Assembly: GCF_022829635.1 (NCBI RefSeq)
Contig: NZ_JAKSYO010000089.1
Location: forward strand, 62,001 to 126,000
Direction: 5' to 3'
DNA length: 64,000 nt
Source: Methylobacterium sp. E-066
Lineage (GTDB): Bacteria > Pseudomonadota > Alphaproteobacteria > Rhizobiales > Beijerinckiaceae
The notes beneath the pieces were generated by a model. That model saw only the letters and a program-made list of their open reading frames with translations. It had not been told where the DNA came from and ran no database searches. The translations under genes were made by a program, and so were the position numbers. The stretch's first letter is position 1. The number at the start of each line of letters is the position of its first letter. Below, piece by piece: positions 20,254 to 30,733 of this stretch.

Positions 20254-20275
20254 GCGCCCGGCTCCGGCCGGGCGC
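20254..20275 (+). terminator. GC hairpin after clpX
   Basis: A 9-bp perfect stem (gcgcccggc / gccgggcgc) with a 4-base loop, 22 bp past the clpX stop. No U tract follows, so it is a weak terminator or a processing site before lon. Confidence 0.45.
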
Positions 20276-20481
20276 GCTGCGGGGAACATCTTGAAAACGC
20301 TGCCCCCCGCAGCCACCTCAGGCTCATCGCGGTGGCCGCTCGCTCCTTCGAGGAACGGTCCGCGTCGCCAGCCGCAAAGTTCACGACCATCCCGACCCTC
20401 GCGGCCCGGTCGGCCCCTGGCAGTCGGTTCGCCCCATCGCCGGGGGGACCGAAGCTGGGCGTCCCTGAGAGGAAGTCTCCT

Positions 20482-22911
20482 ATGACACAATCGAAATCGC
20501 GCCAGCCGGTCGTCCCGGGCTCGACGGGCTCCTACGCTGTTCTCCCCCTGCGCGACATCGTCGTTTTCCCGCACATGATCGTGCCGCTGTTCGTCGGCCG
20601 TGAGAAGTCGATCCGCGCCCTCGAAGAGGCCGTGCGCACCGATCGCCACATCCTGCTCGCCACCCAGATCAACGCGGGCGACGACGATCCGGCCACCGAC
20701 GCGATCTACAAGATCGGCACCCTCGCCTCGGTGCTGCAGCTCCTGAAGCTGCCCGACGGCACCGTGAAGGTGCTGGTCGAGGGCATCGGCCGCGCCAAGG
20801 TGACGGGCTTCACCCGCTCCGACGAGTATTACGAGGCCACCGCCGAGGCTCTGCACGACGAGCTCGGGGACCGCGTCGAGGCCGAGGCGCTCGCGCGCTC
20901 GGTGCTCTCGGAGTTCGAGAACTACGTCAAGCTCAACAAGAAGATCTCGCCCGAAGTCGTCTCGGCCGTGACCCAGATCGACGAGCCCTCGAAGCTCGCC
21001 GACACGATCGGCTCGCACCTGCTGGTCAAGATCTCCGACAAGCAGGGCATCCTGGAGACGCCCACGGTGGCGCAGCGCCTTGAGCGCGTGCTGTCGCTGA
21101 TGGAGAGCGAGATCTCCGTGTTGCAGGTGGAGAAGCGCATCCGGACCCGCGTCAAGCGGCAGATGGAGAAGACCCAGCGCGAGTACTACCTCAACGAGCA
21201 GATGAAGGCGATCCAGAAGGAGTTGGGCGACTCCGAGGACGGCCGCGACGAGCTGGCCGAGCTCGAGGAGAAGATCGAGAAGACCAAGTTCACCAAGGAA
21301 GCCCGCGACAAGGCCACCGCCGAGCTGAAGAAGCTCCGGCAGATGTCGCCGATGTCCGCCGAGGCGACGGTGGTGCGCAACTATCTGGACTGGATGCTCG
21401 GAATCCCGTGGGGCAAGCGCTCGAAGATCAAGAAGGATCTGCTCGGCGCCCAGGTCCTTTTGGACAACGACCATTTCGGCCTGGACAAGGTCAAGGAGCG
21501 GATCGTCGAGTACCTCGCCGTGCAGCAGCGGGCGAACAAGCTCACCGGCCCGATCCTGTGCCTCGTCGGCCCCCCCGGCGTCGGCAAGACCTCGCTGGGC
21601 AAGTCCATCGCCCGGGCGACGGGTCGCGAGTTCGTGCGCATGTCGCTTGGCGGCGTGCGTGACGAGGCCGAGATCCGCGGTCACCGTCGGACCTATATCG
21701 GTTCGATGCCGGGCAAGATCGTCCAGTCGATGCGCAAGGCCAAGACCTCGAACCCGCTCATCCTGCTCGACGAGATCGACAAGATGGGCATGGATTTCCG
21801 CGGCGATCCGTCCGCGGCGCTCCTCGAGGTGCTGGATCCGGAGCAGAACGCCACCTTCAACGACCACTACCTGGAGGTGGATTACGACCTCTCGAACGTG
21901 ATGTTCGTGACCACGGCCAACACCCTCAACATCCCCGGCCCGCTGATGGACCGGATGGAGGTGATCCGCATCGCCGGGTACACCGAGGAGGAGAAGGTCG
22001 AGATCGCGCGCAAGCACTTGATCCCGAATGCCCTGAAGAAGCACGGCCTCGGGACTCACGAGTGGTCGATCGATGACGACGGGTTGATGATGCTGGTCCG
22101 CCGCTACACGCGGGAGGCCGGCGTCCGTAACTTGGAGCGCGAGCTGTCCAACCTGATCCGCAAGGCGGTGAAGGAGATCCTGATCACCAAGACCAAGTCG
22201 GTCGCGGTGAACGTGGAGACTCTTCCTGTCTTCCTTGGCCCGCCGAAGTTCCGCTACGGCGAGATCGACGCCGACGATCAGGTCGGCGTGGTCACGGGTC
22301 TGGCCTGGACCGAGGTCGGTGGCGAGTTGCTGACGATCGAGGGGGTCATGATGCCCGGCAAGGGCAAGATGACCGTCACAGGCAACCTGAAGGACGTGAT
22401 GAAGGAGTCGATCTCGGCGGCCGCATCCTATGTGCGCTCGCGGGCGATCGATTTCGGGATCGAGCCGCCGCTGTTCGAGCGTCGCGACATCCACGTCCAC
22501 GTGCCGGAGGGTGCGACCCCGAAGGACGGGCCGTCCGCCGGCATCGCCATGGCCACCGCCATCGTCTCGACGCTGACCGGCATCGCCGTCCGCCGCGACA
22601 TCGCGATGACCGGCGAGGTGACGCTGCGTGGTCGGGTCCTGCCGATCGGTGGCCTGAAGGAGAAGCTGCTGGCAGCGCTCCGCGGCGGCATCAAGACGGT
22701 GCTGATCCCCGAGGAGAACGCCAAGGACATCGCCGAGGTGCCCGACAGCGTGAAGAACGGGCTGGAGATCATCCCGGTCTCCCGGATGGATCAAGTGCTG
22801 GAGAAGGCCCTGGTGCGCGTGCCGGTCGCCATCGAGTGGGAGGAGCCCCTGCCGGTGGCTGCTAAGCCCGCCCGGACGGACGAGGAAGGCGCGGCGTTCA
22901 TCGCCCACTGA
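20482..22911 (+). CDS. lon: ATP-dependent protease Lon
   Basis: Hexameric AAA+ serine protease for misfolded and regulatory proteins. The N-terminal substrate domain begins [20 protein letters not shown]. The central ATPase has Walker A GPPGVGKT and Walker B ILLDEIDK. The C-terminal protease has the catalytic Ser in PKDGPSAG and Lys in [10 protein letters not shown]. 809 residues. The open frame runs to 20332, but ATG 20482 has a gaggaag Shine-Dalgarno and matches homologues. Confidence 0.98.
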   Translation: MTQSKSRQPVVPGSTGSYAVLPLRDIVVFPHMIVPLFVGREKSIRALEEAVRTDRHILLATQINAGDDDPATDAIYKIGTLASVLQLLKLPDGTVKVLVEGIGRAKVTGFTRSDEYYEATAEALHDELGDRVEAEALARSVLSEFENYVKLNKKISPEVVSAVTQIDEPSKLADTIGSHLLVKISDKQGILETPTVAQRLERVLSLMESEISVLQVEKRIRTRVKRQMEKTQREYYLNEQMKAIQKELGDSEDGRDELAELEEKIEKTKFTKEARDKATAELKKLRQMSPMSAEATVVRNYLDWMLGIPWGKRSKIKKDLLGAQVLLDNDHFGLDKVKERIVEYLAVQQRANKLTGPILCLVGPPGVGKTSLGKSIARATGREFVRMSLGGVRDEAEIRGHRRTYIGSMPGKIVQSMRKAKTSNPLILLDEIDKMGMDFRGDPSAALLEVLDPEQNATFNDHYLEVDYDLSNVMFVTTANTLNIPGPLMDRMEVIRIAGYTEEEKVEIARKHLIPNALKKHGLGTHEWSIDDDGLMMLVRRYTREAGVRNLERELSNLIRKAVKEILITKTKSVAVNVETLPVFLGPPKFRYGEIDADDQVGVVTGLAWTEVGGELLTIEGVMMPGKGKMTVTGNLKDVMKESISAAASYVRSRAIDFGIEPPLFERRDIHVHVPEGATPKDGPSAGIAMATAIVSTLTGIAVRRDIAMTGEVTLRGRVLPIGGLKEKLLAALRGGIKTVLIPEENAKDIAEVPDSVKNGLEIIPVSRMDQVLEKALVRVPVAIEWEEPLPVAAKPARTDEEGAAFIAH

Positions 22912-22934
22912 CCGACCCGTGACGTGACGATCGT

Positions 22935-22964
22935 AGCCCCCGGAGCCTGCTCCGGGGGCTTTTT
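22935..22964 (+). terminator. Intrinsic terminator after lon
   Basis: A 10-bp perfect stem (agcccccgga / tccgggggct) with a short loop, followed by a T run, 24 bp after the lon stop. The next gene begins only 15 bp later. Confidence 0.85.
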
Positions 22965-22979
22965 CGTGGGGAGAGCCTG

Positions 22980-23744
22980 GTGAAGAAGCGCATCCTGCTG
23001 ATCAACCCGAACACCAGCCAGGCGGTGACCGACCTCGTCGCCGGGCATGTGCGAAGTCAGATCGGGGATCGAGCGGAGCTGCGGGCGGTGACGGGTCGCT
23101 TCGGGGCCCGTTACATCGCGAGCCGCGCGGCCTCGGTGATCGCAGGCCACGCCGCCCTCGACGCCCTGGCCGAGCACGGCGACGGTTGCGATGCGGTCTA
23201 CCTCGCCTGCTTCGGGGATCCCGGCCTGTTCGCCCTGCGGGAGCTGTCCCCGGTCCCGGTGATCGGCATGGCCGAGGCCGCTTGCCGCGAGGCCGCCGCC
23301 GCGGGCCGATTCGGCATCGTCACCGGCGGTGCGGCCTGGGAGCCGATGCTCCGGGAATTCGTCGGCACGCTCGGCCTGTCCAACCGCCTCGCGGCGATCA
23401 GGACGGTCGCCCCGAGCGGCGGTGCGATCGCCGAAGACCCGGACCGCGCCCTCTCCGCCCTAGCTCAGGCATGCCGCGACTGCCACGAAGCCGGCGCGGC
23501 CAAGGTGATCCTCGGCGGCGCGGGCCTCGCGGGCCTCGCCCAGCGTCTCACTTCGCAGGTCCCGTGCCCGTTGATCTGCTCGGTGGAAGCCGGCACCCGC
23601 GCGGTTCTCGCCGCCGCCGCTGCTCCTCCGGAGCCGTCGGCGCGCCCGACCCCCATGGAGAGCATCGGCCTTGCGCCCACGCTCACCCGCCGGCTCGCCG
23701 CCCCTGACGGAGCCCTCTTGCCTCACACCGACCCCATGCCGTAA
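22980..23744 (+). CDS. Asp/Glu/hydantoin racemase-like protein
   Basis: 254 residues beginning LLINPNTS, the signature of the hydantoin racemase group. The first catalytic cysteine is Cys77 in LACFGDPG. The second half-site, normally LGCAG, reads ILGGAG with Gly180 in place of cysteine, so two-base racemisation is doubtful. It may be a decarboxylase- or isomerase-like variant, or inactive. GTG is used as start, with a ggggagag upstream. It directly follows the lon terminator. Confidence 0.8.
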   Translation: MKKRILLINPNTSQAVTDLVAGHVRSQIGDRAELRAVTGRFGARYIASRAASVIAGHAALDALAEHGDGCDAVYLACFGDPGLFALRELSPVPVIGMAEAACREAAAAGRFGIVTGGAAWEPMLREFVGTLGLSNRLAAIRTVAPSGGAIAEDPDRALSALAQACRDCHEAGAAKVILGGAGLAGLAQRLTSQVPCPLICSVEAGTRAVLAAAAAPPEPSARPTPMESIGLAPTLTRRLAAPDGALLPHTDPMP

Positions 23745-23756
23745 CGGTCGGCCGCC

Positions 23757-23832
23757 GGGCGGTTAGCTCAGTTGGTAGAGCGTCTCCTTTACACGGAGAG
23801 GGTCGGGGGTTCGAGTCCCTCACCGCCCACCA
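23757..23832 (+). tRNA. tRNA-Val (UAC)
   Basis: The acceptor stem gggcggt/accgccc is perfect. The anticodon loop tttacac gives UAC. The D-loop agttggta and T-loop ggttcgagtcc are standard, and CCA is encoded. Confidence 0.96.
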
Positions 23833-23979
23833 GCGCTGGCCGAAATCTGATCCGGGGCGAGGTCGCATCGGGAACCGGCGTAGACGGCGTGCTTCACCCG
23901 AGTTTCTGACGCTCGCGATCGATCCGCGCTGCCCTCACACTACATACCCGCGTCTGAGTGATGTGCCCGGAGATGTCGT

Positions 23980-24867
23980 GTGCCTGTGCGTCTGTTGAAC
24001 AACGGCAATAACAAGATCCAGATCGCGCAGGATTTCCTGGACAAGTCCGATGGGACGATCACCATCAACGGCGATGGCAGCCATGTGTTGATCGGGGATG
24101 GGGCCAATGCGTTCGAGCGGATGTCGCTCACCTGCGGGCCGAGCTCCACCGTCCATATCGGGCACGGCGTGCGCTTGGCGTCCGTGCAGATCTATGTCTG
24201 CCCGCATTCGAAGCTGCTGATCGGGCATCACAGCGCGTTTGCCAACGAGGGTCAGGTCTTCGTCCATGAGACGAAGCCGATCACCATCGGGCACAATTGC
24301 CTGATCTCGGAGGGCGTCAATTTCTGGGTGAGCGACGCCCATTCGATCATCGATCTGGATTCCGGCCGGCGGATCAACCCGTCCCGGCCGATCCATGTCG
24401 GCCACCGGGTCTGGCTCGGCCGCAATGTCAGCGTGTTCAAGGGCGCGCATATCGGCGATGGCGCGATCATCGGGGCTCAGTCGATCGTCAGCGGCGTGAT
24501 CCCGGGCAACACCCTGGCCTACGGGTCGCCAGCCCGGGTCGTGCGCGAGAACGTCAGCTGGGACATCAACCTGCTCCCCGATGACGGGTCCGATCCCGGC
24601 CTGTCACGCGAGAAGCCGCGGCCGGCCGATGGCTCGTCCCGGGCAGCGGATGGTCAACTCGCCCTGGCCGAGGCGAACTACCGGACGGAGGCGGTCCAGA
24701 CCGTGCTGGCGGCGGTCCTCGCCTGCCAGAGCTGGCGCGGTTTGAACCGCAAGAAGTTCCGGCGGTTGATCGGCGAGGCCAGCAGCGCGATTCCTGACGA
24801 GGGACCGGCCTCGGTGCAGCACGCGGTCCTGCTCGCCGAAGCCCGCAAGGTCCTGTGGCTTGGGTGA
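23980..24867 (+). CDS. Hexapeptide-repeat (left-handed beta-helix) acyltransferase-like protein
   Basis: Of 295 residues, about 1-195 carry repeated hexapeptide turns (ITINGDG, VHIGHG, LLIGHH, ITIGHN, IHVGHRVWLG, AHIGDGAIIGAQSIV), ending in the typical GNTLAYGSPARVV. This is the maltose/galactoside O-acetyltransferase type. The remaining 100 residues are an unrecognised helical tail. The acceptor may be a surface sugar, by family habit. It starts at GTG with ggag upstream. Its stop overlaps the next small gene. Confidence 0.8.
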   Translation: MPVRLLNNGNNKIQIAQDFLDKSDGTITINGDGSHVLIGDGANAFERMSLTCGPSSTVHIGHGVRLASVQIYVCPHSKLLIGHHSAFANEGQVFVHETKPITIGHNCLISEGVNFWVSDAHSIIDLDSGRRINPSRPIHVGHRVWLGRNVSVFKGAHIGDGAIIGAQSIVSGVIPGNTLAYGSPARVVRENVSWDINLLPDDGSDPGLSREKPRPADGSSRAADGQLALAEANYRTEAVQTVLAAVLACQSWRGLNRKKFRRLIGEASSAIPDEGPASVQHAVLLAEARKVLWLG

Positions 24868-25120
24868 GCGCCCCTCCGCACCGTCGGTCCACTATGTCGG
24901 CTTCCGGGACGACCGCTACTGGAACGCGGTTCGCATTTTCGGCGGCCCGCGGGTGATCCATCGGCGCTGGGATTTCTACGCCAGCCGCGATGTCGGGCCG
25001 GGCGACGTGGTGATCTTCGCCGAGGGCGACGAGACCCAGCCACTGGCCGATCGCAACGCCACCGATATCGACGAGCGCTGGCTGCTCGGGCCTCGCCCGG
25101 ATCCACGCGGGGACGACTAA
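24860..25120 (+). CDS. Small conserved-looking protein, unknown function
   Basis: An 86-residue protein with [20 protein letters not shown] and [18 protein letters not shown], rich in aromatic residues and soluble. No known domain is recognised. The start is a TTG overlapping the acyltransferase stop by 8 bases, so translation is probably coupled. Its last 4 bases overlap the 3' end of the convergent hydrolase gene. Confidence 0.6.
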   Translation: MGERPSAPSVHYVGFRDDRYWNAVRIFGGPRVIHRRWDFYASRDVGPGDVVIFAEGDETQPLADRNATDIDERWLLGPRPDPRGDD

Positions 25121-26022
25121 CGCCCGATCGACAGGGCCGCGCGCACGACCGCGTCGGAGTGGGTATGCGGGAACATGTGCCCGGCCCCGGGCAGCATCTC
25201 CAGCGTCGCCGTCGGGATCATCCGGGCGGCTGCGGCCCCGTGGAGGTAGGAATTCACCACGATGTCGGCGCCGCCGCACAGGATGCGCGTGGGAGCCCGG
25301 AGGTTCGGGTAGCGCATTGCGCTGCGGGACAGCGCCGGCCAGAGCCAGGCGGCATCCTCGCCCTCGGCGGTGATCTGCGCGGCGCGGCCGGCCAGCGCGA
25401 ACGGAAAATTCTGGCGGAAGCGCTGCGGCATCGCCTGGGGCAGGAACATGGCGTGCCAGAGCAGGGGCAGCAGCGCCGGATCGCTCGATGCATGCAGGAT
25501 GCGGGTCAGGAGATCGCCGCCCGGCGGCAGCGCCCGCGGCCCGAACAGCAGGTGCTCCAGACGCAGCTCCGGGAAGCAGATTGGCGCCAGGGCGACGATG
25601 CCGGCGATCTCGTCCGGGTAGAGCATCCCGTAGGCCAGCGCGACCGCGCCGCCGAACGAATGGCCGAGGATCACTGGACGCTTCAAACCCAAGCGCTGGA
25701 CCGCGTCTCGGATGCGCGCGGCCTGGTCCCAGATGTCGGCGCCGCGTCCCCGCGGTCGCAGGCTGAAGCCGTGGCCGGGCCGGTCGACGGCGACCACCCG
25801 AAAATGCCCGGCCAGGGCCGGCACCGGCCCGAGCCATTGGTCCTCCAGGCACATCAGCGTGCCGTGGATCGCCACGAGATCGGGGCCAGAGCCGGTCTCG
25901 GCATACGCGATGGTCCGGTCGTCCGGCAGGTGGACGAACCGGCGCGGAACGATGCGGGAATCGGCCTGCTCGTCCCGCGTCGGCTGGGCCGGACCCGGGA
26001 GGGTACGCGCGGCGAGGGCCAA
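25117..26022 (-). CDS. Alpha/beta-hydrolase
   Basis: 301 residues. The oxyanion [23 protein letters not shown], nucleophile elbow [13 protein letters not shown] and late catalytic His in [10 protein letters not shown] give the full triad of an alpha/beta-hydrolase. The substrate is unknown. It begins immediately after the SDR stop upstream, so the pair is an operon and may act on the same compound. Confidence 0.87.
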   Translation of the reverse strand: MALAARTLPGPAQPTRDEQADSRIVPRRFVHLPDDRTIAYAETGSGPDLVAIHGTLMCLEDQWLGPVPALAGHFRVVAVDRPGHGFSLRPRGRGADIWDQAARIRDAVQRLGLKRPVILGHSFGGAVALAYGMLYPDEIAGIVALAPICFPELRLEHLLFGPRALPPGGDLLTRILHASSDPALLPLLWHAMFLPQAMPQRFRQNFPFALAGRAAQITAEGEDAAWLWPALSRSAMRYPNLRAPTRILCGGADIVVNSYLHGAAAARMIPTATLEMLPGAGHMFPHTHSDAVVRAALSIGR

Positions 26023-27036
26023 TTACAGGCGCTTCCTGCGGCTGGGCGCGGTCCCGATCAGCGCCAGGGCCGCCACCGTGCCGACTCCGAGCAGCCCGGC
26101 CGCCGTGGCGAGCGGGTGCAGGCTCGCCCGGGTGTAGGCGCTGGTGCGCATCACGTAGACGGGCGGGTCGCCGCGGGTGGCACCGGCCGAGACCGGCGCG
26201 TGCAAGGCTCCGGCCGGGTCGCGGGGCGGGATCCCGCGCTTCTGCATCGCGATGATCGCCGGACCCATGTAATCGTAGGCGCCCGGGGCGAATTCCTTGC
26301 CGGCGACGAAGGCCTTGCCGGCGCCGCCGACGAAGATGTCGCGCTGCGGATGCACCGCCGCGTGCAGGATCGCGTTGGCGACCTCCTCGGGCGGGTAGAT
26401 CGGCGGCGGCAGGCTCGGCTCGCGGTCCATGTAGTTGCGGGCGCGCTGCGGCAGCGGCGTGTCGATCGAGGCCGGCTTGACCAGCGTCACGGAGATCGGC
26501 GCATCCTCGACCATCAGCTCCATGCGCAAAGCGTCGGTGAAGCCCTTCACCGCGTGCTTCGAGGCCGCGTACATGCCCTGGAACGGGAAGGCGAGGTCGG
26601 AGGCGATGCTGCCGACATTGATCAGCGCGCCGCCCTGCTGGTGCAGATGCTCCACGGCGACCAGCGACCCGTAGATCGTGCCCCAGAGATTGGTCTGGAT
26701 CAGGCGCTGATGGTCTTCGTCGCTGATCTCGCGCAGGCGGCCGTAGATCGAGGCGCCCGCGACGTTGACCCAGGTGTCGAAGCCACCGAACGTCGCGATC
26801 GCCCGGTCGGCGATGGCCTGGACGTCGGCGCGGTTGCCGACATCGGCGACTACGTGGAGCGCTTTGCCGCCGACGCCCTCGATCTCAGCTTGAATTTTGG
26901 CCAAGGCGTCGCCGCTGCGGGCGGCCAGTACGACCCGGGCGCCGCGCTCCGCCGCCATCCGGGCGGTCGCGAGGCCGATCCCGGACGACGCGCCGGTGAT
27001 CACCACGACCTGCTCGCTGAGCGGCTTATGCTTCAT
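26023..27036 (-). CDS. Short-chain dehydrogenase with C-terminal membrane anchor
   Basis: 337 residues. Cofactor motif [15 protein letters not shown], Ser in NVGSIAS and catalytic YAASK are all present. After the SDR domain (about 1-250) comes a linker and a hydrophobic segment near the end ([20 protein letters not shown]) followed by a basic tail, suggesting a tail anchor in the membrane. First gene of a two-gene unit with the hydrolase. Confidence 0.88.
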   Translation of the reverse strand: MKHKPLSEQVVVITGASSGIGLATARMAAERGARVVLAARSGDALAKIQAEIEGVGGKALHVVADVGNRADVQAIADRAIATFGGFDTWVNVAGASIYGRLREISDEDHQRLIQTNLWGTIYGSLVAVEHLHQQGGALINVGSIASDLAFPFQGMYAASKHAVKGFTDALRMELMVEDAPISVTLVKPASIDTPLPQRARNYMDREPSLPPPIYPPEEVANAILHAAVHPQRDIFVGGAGKAFVAGKEFAPGAYDYMGPAIIAMQKRGIPPRDPAGALHAPVSAGATRGDPPVYVMRTSAYTRASLHPLATAAGLLGVGTVAALALIGTAPSRRKRL

Positions 27037-27288
27037 CGGTCTTCCCCGTCCGCGTCCACGCTCAGGGGTAGTCGCCCGACGGGCTGCCTGGTTCCGGATC
27101 GGCCACGGGTGATCGCGTCGCAGGCGCTAGAGCCGGCTGCTGGGACAGTCCGGTGCAGTAGAGACATCATCTCTCAGCCAGCCGGGCCCAACAGCCTGAC
27201 CGACCGGCCGCCCGGTGCCAATCCTGCGGGGATCGCACCCCGAGCCGGGCTGGTCCTGCGCGCGGGCGTCGTTATCTCTCTGCGCTAC

Positions 27289-28746
27289 ATGACACGCTCC
27301 GCAGCACCCCGACCGACCCTCGAAGACGCCGCGGAGGCCCCGCGCCGGATCCCCTCCGTGGAGCGCCTCGTCGGCGGGGCCCCGGACGAAATTCTCGCCG
27401 CCTTTGGGCGCACGGCCGTCACGGAGGCGGTGCGCACCATCCTCGCCGGGATCCGCTCGGAGGGCGGCCCGGTGCCGGACGAGGCGGCGATCCGGTCCGC
27501 GGCGTCGGAAAAACTTGCGGCGGAACGGCAGTCGTCGCTGCGGCCGGTCTTCAACCTCACCGGCACGGTGCTGCACACCAATCTCGGCCGGGCGCTCCTC
27601 CCGCGCTCCGCCGCGGAGGCGGTGGCCGCCGTGATGGTGCAGGCGAGCAACCTCGAATTCGATCTCGCCACCGGCTCCCGGGGCGAGCGCGACGACCATG
27701 TGGAAGGGCTGATCTGCCGCCTGACCGGGGCCGAGGCCGCTATCGTCGTCAACAACAACGCCGCCGCGGTCCTGCTGGTGCTGAACGCGCTCGCCATGCG
27801 CAAGGAGGTGGTGGTCTCCCGCGGCGAACTCGTGGAGATCGGCGGCTCGTTCCGGGTGCCCGACGTGATGGCCCGGGCCGGCTGCCGGCTGCGCGAGGTC
27901 GGTACCACCAACCGCACCCATCTGCGCGACTTCGCCGAGGCGATCGGCCCGCGCACCGGCCTCGTCATGAAGGTGCATCCGAGCAATTACGCGATCACCG
28001 GCTTCACCGCCGAGGCGGAGCCGATGGCGCTCCACGCCCTCTGCCGCGAGCACGGCGTGCCGCTGGCGGAGGATCTTGGCAGTGGCAGCCTGGTCGACCT
28101 CGCCGCCTACGGCCTGCCGCCCGAGCCCACCGTTCGGGCGGCCCTGGCCCGGGCGGATGTGGTCACCTTCAGCGGCGACAAGCTGCTCGGCGCCGTCCAG
28201 TGCGGGATCGTGGCCGGGCGCAAGGACCTGATCGCCCGGGTCCGCAAGAACCCACTGAAGAGGGCCCTGCGGGTCGACAAGATGACCTACGCCGCCCTGG
28301 AGGCGGTGCTGCGCCTCTACCTCTACCCCGAGCGGCTGGCGGAGGAACTGCCGACCCTGCGCCTGCTCACTCGCCCACGGGCGGCGATCGACGCGCAGGC
28401 TCGGGCCATGGCGCCCGCGGTCGCCGAGCGGGTTGCCGGCTGGGCCAATGTCTCGGTGGCGGAGTGCATCAGCCAGATCGGCTCCGGCGCGCTGCCGGTG
28501 GAGACCCTGCCCAGCGCCGCCCTGGTGCTGGCGCCGGAGGGCGAGGGCGGGCGCCGCGGCGCCGGGGGGCGCTGCAAGCGCTTGGCCGAACGCCTGCGCG
28601 GATTGCCGGTGCCGGTGATCGGCCGCATCAGCGGCGATGCCATCGTGCTCGACCTGCGTACGCTGGAGGACGAAGCCGGGTTCTTGAACAGCCTATCGAA
28701 CTTGTCATCGCCAGGTGACGGAGCGTCCGGGCGCCGTGGTTGTTGA
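27289..28746 (+). CDS. selA: L-seryl-tRNA(Sec) selenium transferase
   Basis: PLP enzyme converting Ser-tRNA(Sec) to Sec-tRNA(Sec) with selenophosphate. 485 residues. Typical sequences are [44 protein letters not shown] and the PLP lysine Lys298 in [14 protein letters not shown]. The C-terminus after [13 protein letters not shown] is longer than usual and low in complexity. selB, which usually follows directly, is absent; selC and selD are not seen in the window either. The frame is open far upstream, but homology begins near ATG 27289. Confidence 0.92.
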   Translation: MTRSAAPRPTLEDAAEAPRRIPSVERLVGGAPDEILAAFGRTAVTEAVRTILAGIRSEGGPVPDEAAIRSAASEKLAAERQSSLRPVFNLTGTVLHTNLGRALLPRSAAEAVAAVMVQASNLEFDLATGSRGERDDHVEGLICRLTGAEAAIVVNNNAAAVLLVLNALAMRKEVVVSRGELVEIGGSFRVPDVMARAGCRLREVGTTNRTHLRDFAEAIGPRTGLVMKVHPSNYAITGFTAEAEPMALHALCREHGVPLAEDLGSGSLVDLAAYGLPPEPTVRAALARADVVTFSGDKLLGAVQCGIVAGRKDLIARVRKNPLKRALRVDKMTYAALEAVLRLYLYPERLAEELPTLRLLTRPRAAIDAQARAMAPAVAERVAGWANVSVAECISQIGSGALPVETLPSAALVLAPEGEGGRRGAGGRCKRLAERLRGLPVPVIGRISGDAIVLDLRTLEDEAGFLNSLSNLSSPGDGASGRRGC

Positions 28747-28860
28747 GAAAGGGCTGGTCGCGCAGGAGCTTGCGCGCGTGGTGAGCGTGTTATGCTAGGA
28801 TGACCAACCCGCGGTCGCGGTGCGAGACAAGCGGCACTCGGACCGCGATGGGCGAGACAC

Positions 28861-29337
28861 ATGTCGTATACAGTGGACACGGTCGAGACGGAGCACGTGA
28901 CGGATCCGCTCCTGCTCGACAACCAGCTTTGCTACGCGCTCTACGCGGCCGCGCACCGGATGACGAAGTCTTACCGCCCGCTCCTGGAGCGGCTCGGCCT
29001 GACCTATCCGCAATATCTCGTCCTACTGGTGCTGTGGGAGCAGGACGGCGTGACGGTCTCGGAGATCGGCCGGCGGCTGCGGCTCGATTCCGGGACGCTC
29101 ACGCCGGTTCTGAAGCGGCTGGAGAGCGCGGGCTTCCTGGTCCGGACCCGGCGTCAATCCGACGAGCGCGAGGTCGAGATCGCGTTGACCCCGCAGGGCG
29201 CTGCTCTGCGCTCAGAGGCCGTGACGGTGCGCGAGAGCGTGATGTGCCAGCTGGAACTCAGCGAGCCGGAGATCCAGGCCCTGCGCAAGGATCTCGGAAT
29301 CCTGATCGAGCGGCTGAACGGCAACGGCAACGACTGA
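28861..29337 (+). CDS. MarR-family regulator, OhrR type
   Basis: 158 residues. The N-terminus [12 protein letters not shown], then [23 protein letters not shown], closely follows the OhrR organic-peroxide sensors. Cys24 aligns with the peroxidatic cysteine and Cys129 may be the resolving partner of the two-cysteine type. The winged helix has [23 protein letters not shown] and the DEREV wing. OhrR represses the thiol peroxidase gene ohr, but no ohr is nearby, so the target is unknown. Confidence 0.88.
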   Translation: MSYTVDTVETEHVTDPLLLDNQLCYALYAAAHRMTKSYRPLLERLGLTYPQYLVLLVLWEQDGVTVSEIGRRLRLDSGTLTPVLKRLESAGFLVRTRRQSDEREVEIALTPQGAALRSEAVTVRESVMCQLELSEPEIQALRKDLGILIERLNGNGND

Positions 29338-29343
29338 CGGATT

Positions 29344-30687
29344 TCACCGGCGCAGGCGGTTGCCCAGCACGAAGCCGTAGAGCCCCATCAGGATGATGCC
29401 GACCGCGCCTTCCAGGCCGACCAGCAGGTTGGTGACCCGCCCGGTCGGCTTGAGGCCGATGTCCGGCGGGTTGGCGGTCATCATGTTGAGCGCACTGTAG
29501 CTCATCAGGTCGATGGGGTTGTAGGTCGGCCCCGCCTCAGGACCCTCCAGCACGATCAGGCCGCCCGTGAGCCCATAGAGGCCGGCGAACACGACGATCA
29601 GGAGCGCGAAGGCTCGGGCGATGCGCGACAGGCTCTCGCCGTAATCGCACAGCCATTCGACGAAGCGGTCGGCGGTCCAGCGGTAGCCGTGGCGCAGGAT
29701 TCCGGCCCCGTCGCGCCCGGCCCAGGCGGCGCGCGCCTGCGCTCCGGCATGGAAGCGGCCCATCCGGCGGCCGCGCTTGTAGGCCCAGCTCGCCGCATCG
29801 TGGTTGCCGATGCTCTTCCAGTTCTGCTCCAGGGCGAGGTAGCTCGCCTGCGCCAGCTCGTAGGCGCCCGCCACTTCTTCGCCCACGGCGCCGCCGAGCT
29901 GCTCGACACTCATCCGGGTGCCGTTGAGCCAGGCGCCGGCGAAGCGGGCATGCCGCAGCCGGCAGGTGGCAAGGTTGAGCCGGACGAGGTCGGTATCCGA
30001 CAGATCCGCGCCGGACAGGTCGGCGCCGTCGAGCTTCGCCCCGGTGAACTTGGCGCCGCGCAGGCGCGAGCCCGCCAGCGACGCCTTGGTCAGGCTGGCG
30101 CCCTCGAAATCGGCATGGGTCAGGTTGGCATCGGCGAGCTTGGCTTCGTCGAGCCGCGCGTCGCGGAACACGGTGTCGTCCGCGTCAGCGCCGGAGAAAT
30201 CCGCGCCCCAGAGGTCGGCCTCGGTAAAATTCGCCCCGTCCAGAAGCGCCCCCGACAGGTCGGCGAAGCGCATCGCCGCCTGGCCGAAGCGGGCATCCTC
30301 CAGCATGGCGGACGCGAATTTGACCTGACCCGCCGTGACGCCGGCGAAGTCTGCTCCCGACAGGTCGGCCTCCGACAAGTCGGCCTCCTCCAGGATCGCA
30401 CCGACGAAGCGGGTCGAGCGCCCGACAGCGCCGGTGAGGCTCGCCCGGCGCAGATTGGCGCCCGACAGGTCGGCCTCCTCCATGCGGGCGCGGGACAGGT
30501 CGGCCCCGGCAAGCGGAAGGCCGCCCGATTCCGCGTCGGCCGGCGCGGTCCCGCCGGCAAGCGCGGCGCCGCTCGCATCCACATGCGCGAGGTCAAGGCC
30601 CGGCTCGCGGACGGGCGTGCCGGCCGCGATCAGGTCCAGGAGCCCGCGCAGGCGCGGCTCCACGTCTCGGGGCGTGACCTGATCCAT
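29344..30687 (-). CDS. Pentapeptide-repeat protein with C-terminal ion-channel-like membrane part
   Basis: 447 residues. About residues 60-265 consist of A(D/N)LSGA-type pentapeptides forming a right-handed quadrilateral helix. After a basic linker (YKRGRRMGRF) two hydrophobic helices flank a loop with SYSALNMMTANPPDIGLKP, reminiscent of two-helix potassium-channel pores but without a GYG filter. It may be a membrane sensor or channel; the function is inferred. It ends 7 bp from the regulator gene in convergent orientation. Confidence 0.8.
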   Translation of the reverse strand: MDQVTPRDVEPRLRGLLDLIAAGTPVREPGLDLAHVDASGAALAGGTAPADAESGGLPLAGADLSRARMEEADLSGANLRRASLTGAVGRSTRFVGAILEEADLSEADLSGADFAGVTAGQVKFASAMLEDARFGQAAMRFADLSGALLDGANFTEADLWGADFSGADADDTVFRDARLDEAKLADANLTHADFEGASLTKASLAGSRLRGAKFTGAKLDGADLSGADLSDTDLVRLNLATCRLRHARFAGAWLNGTRMSVEQLGGAVGEEVAGAYELAQASYLALEQNWKSIGNHDAASWAYKRGRRMGRFHAGAQARAAWAGRDGAGILRHGYRWTADRFVEWLCDYGESLSRIARAFALLIVVFAGLYGLTGGLIVLEGPEAGPTYNPIDLMSYSALNMMTANPPDIGLKPTGRVTNLLVGLEGAVGIILMGLYGFVLGNRLRR

Positions 30688-30733
30688 CCGGGCTCTTTGC
30701 CGGAGGGAACGGCGGCGCGCCAGATGGCTCGGA

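Noticed and set aside
20290..20296. cttgaaa as a sigma-32 -35 box before lon
   Set aside because: The -35 half looks right, but no CCCCAT-like -10 stands at the proper distance.
19849..22908. 1019-codon minus-strand frame opposite clpX/lon
   Set aside because: Amino-acid composition (His/Leu/Asp/Gly/Arg biased) is typical of antisense reading of high-GC genes; no domain is seen.
24860..24867. Frameshift between the acyltransferase and the 86-residue protein
   Set aside because: The overlap is that of coupled genes; the second protein does not continue the acyltransferase family.
25159..27288. Very long plus-strand open frame before selA
   Set aside because: It is the shadow of the hydrolase and SDR genes on the minus strand. 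Conserved selA sequence begins near 27289.
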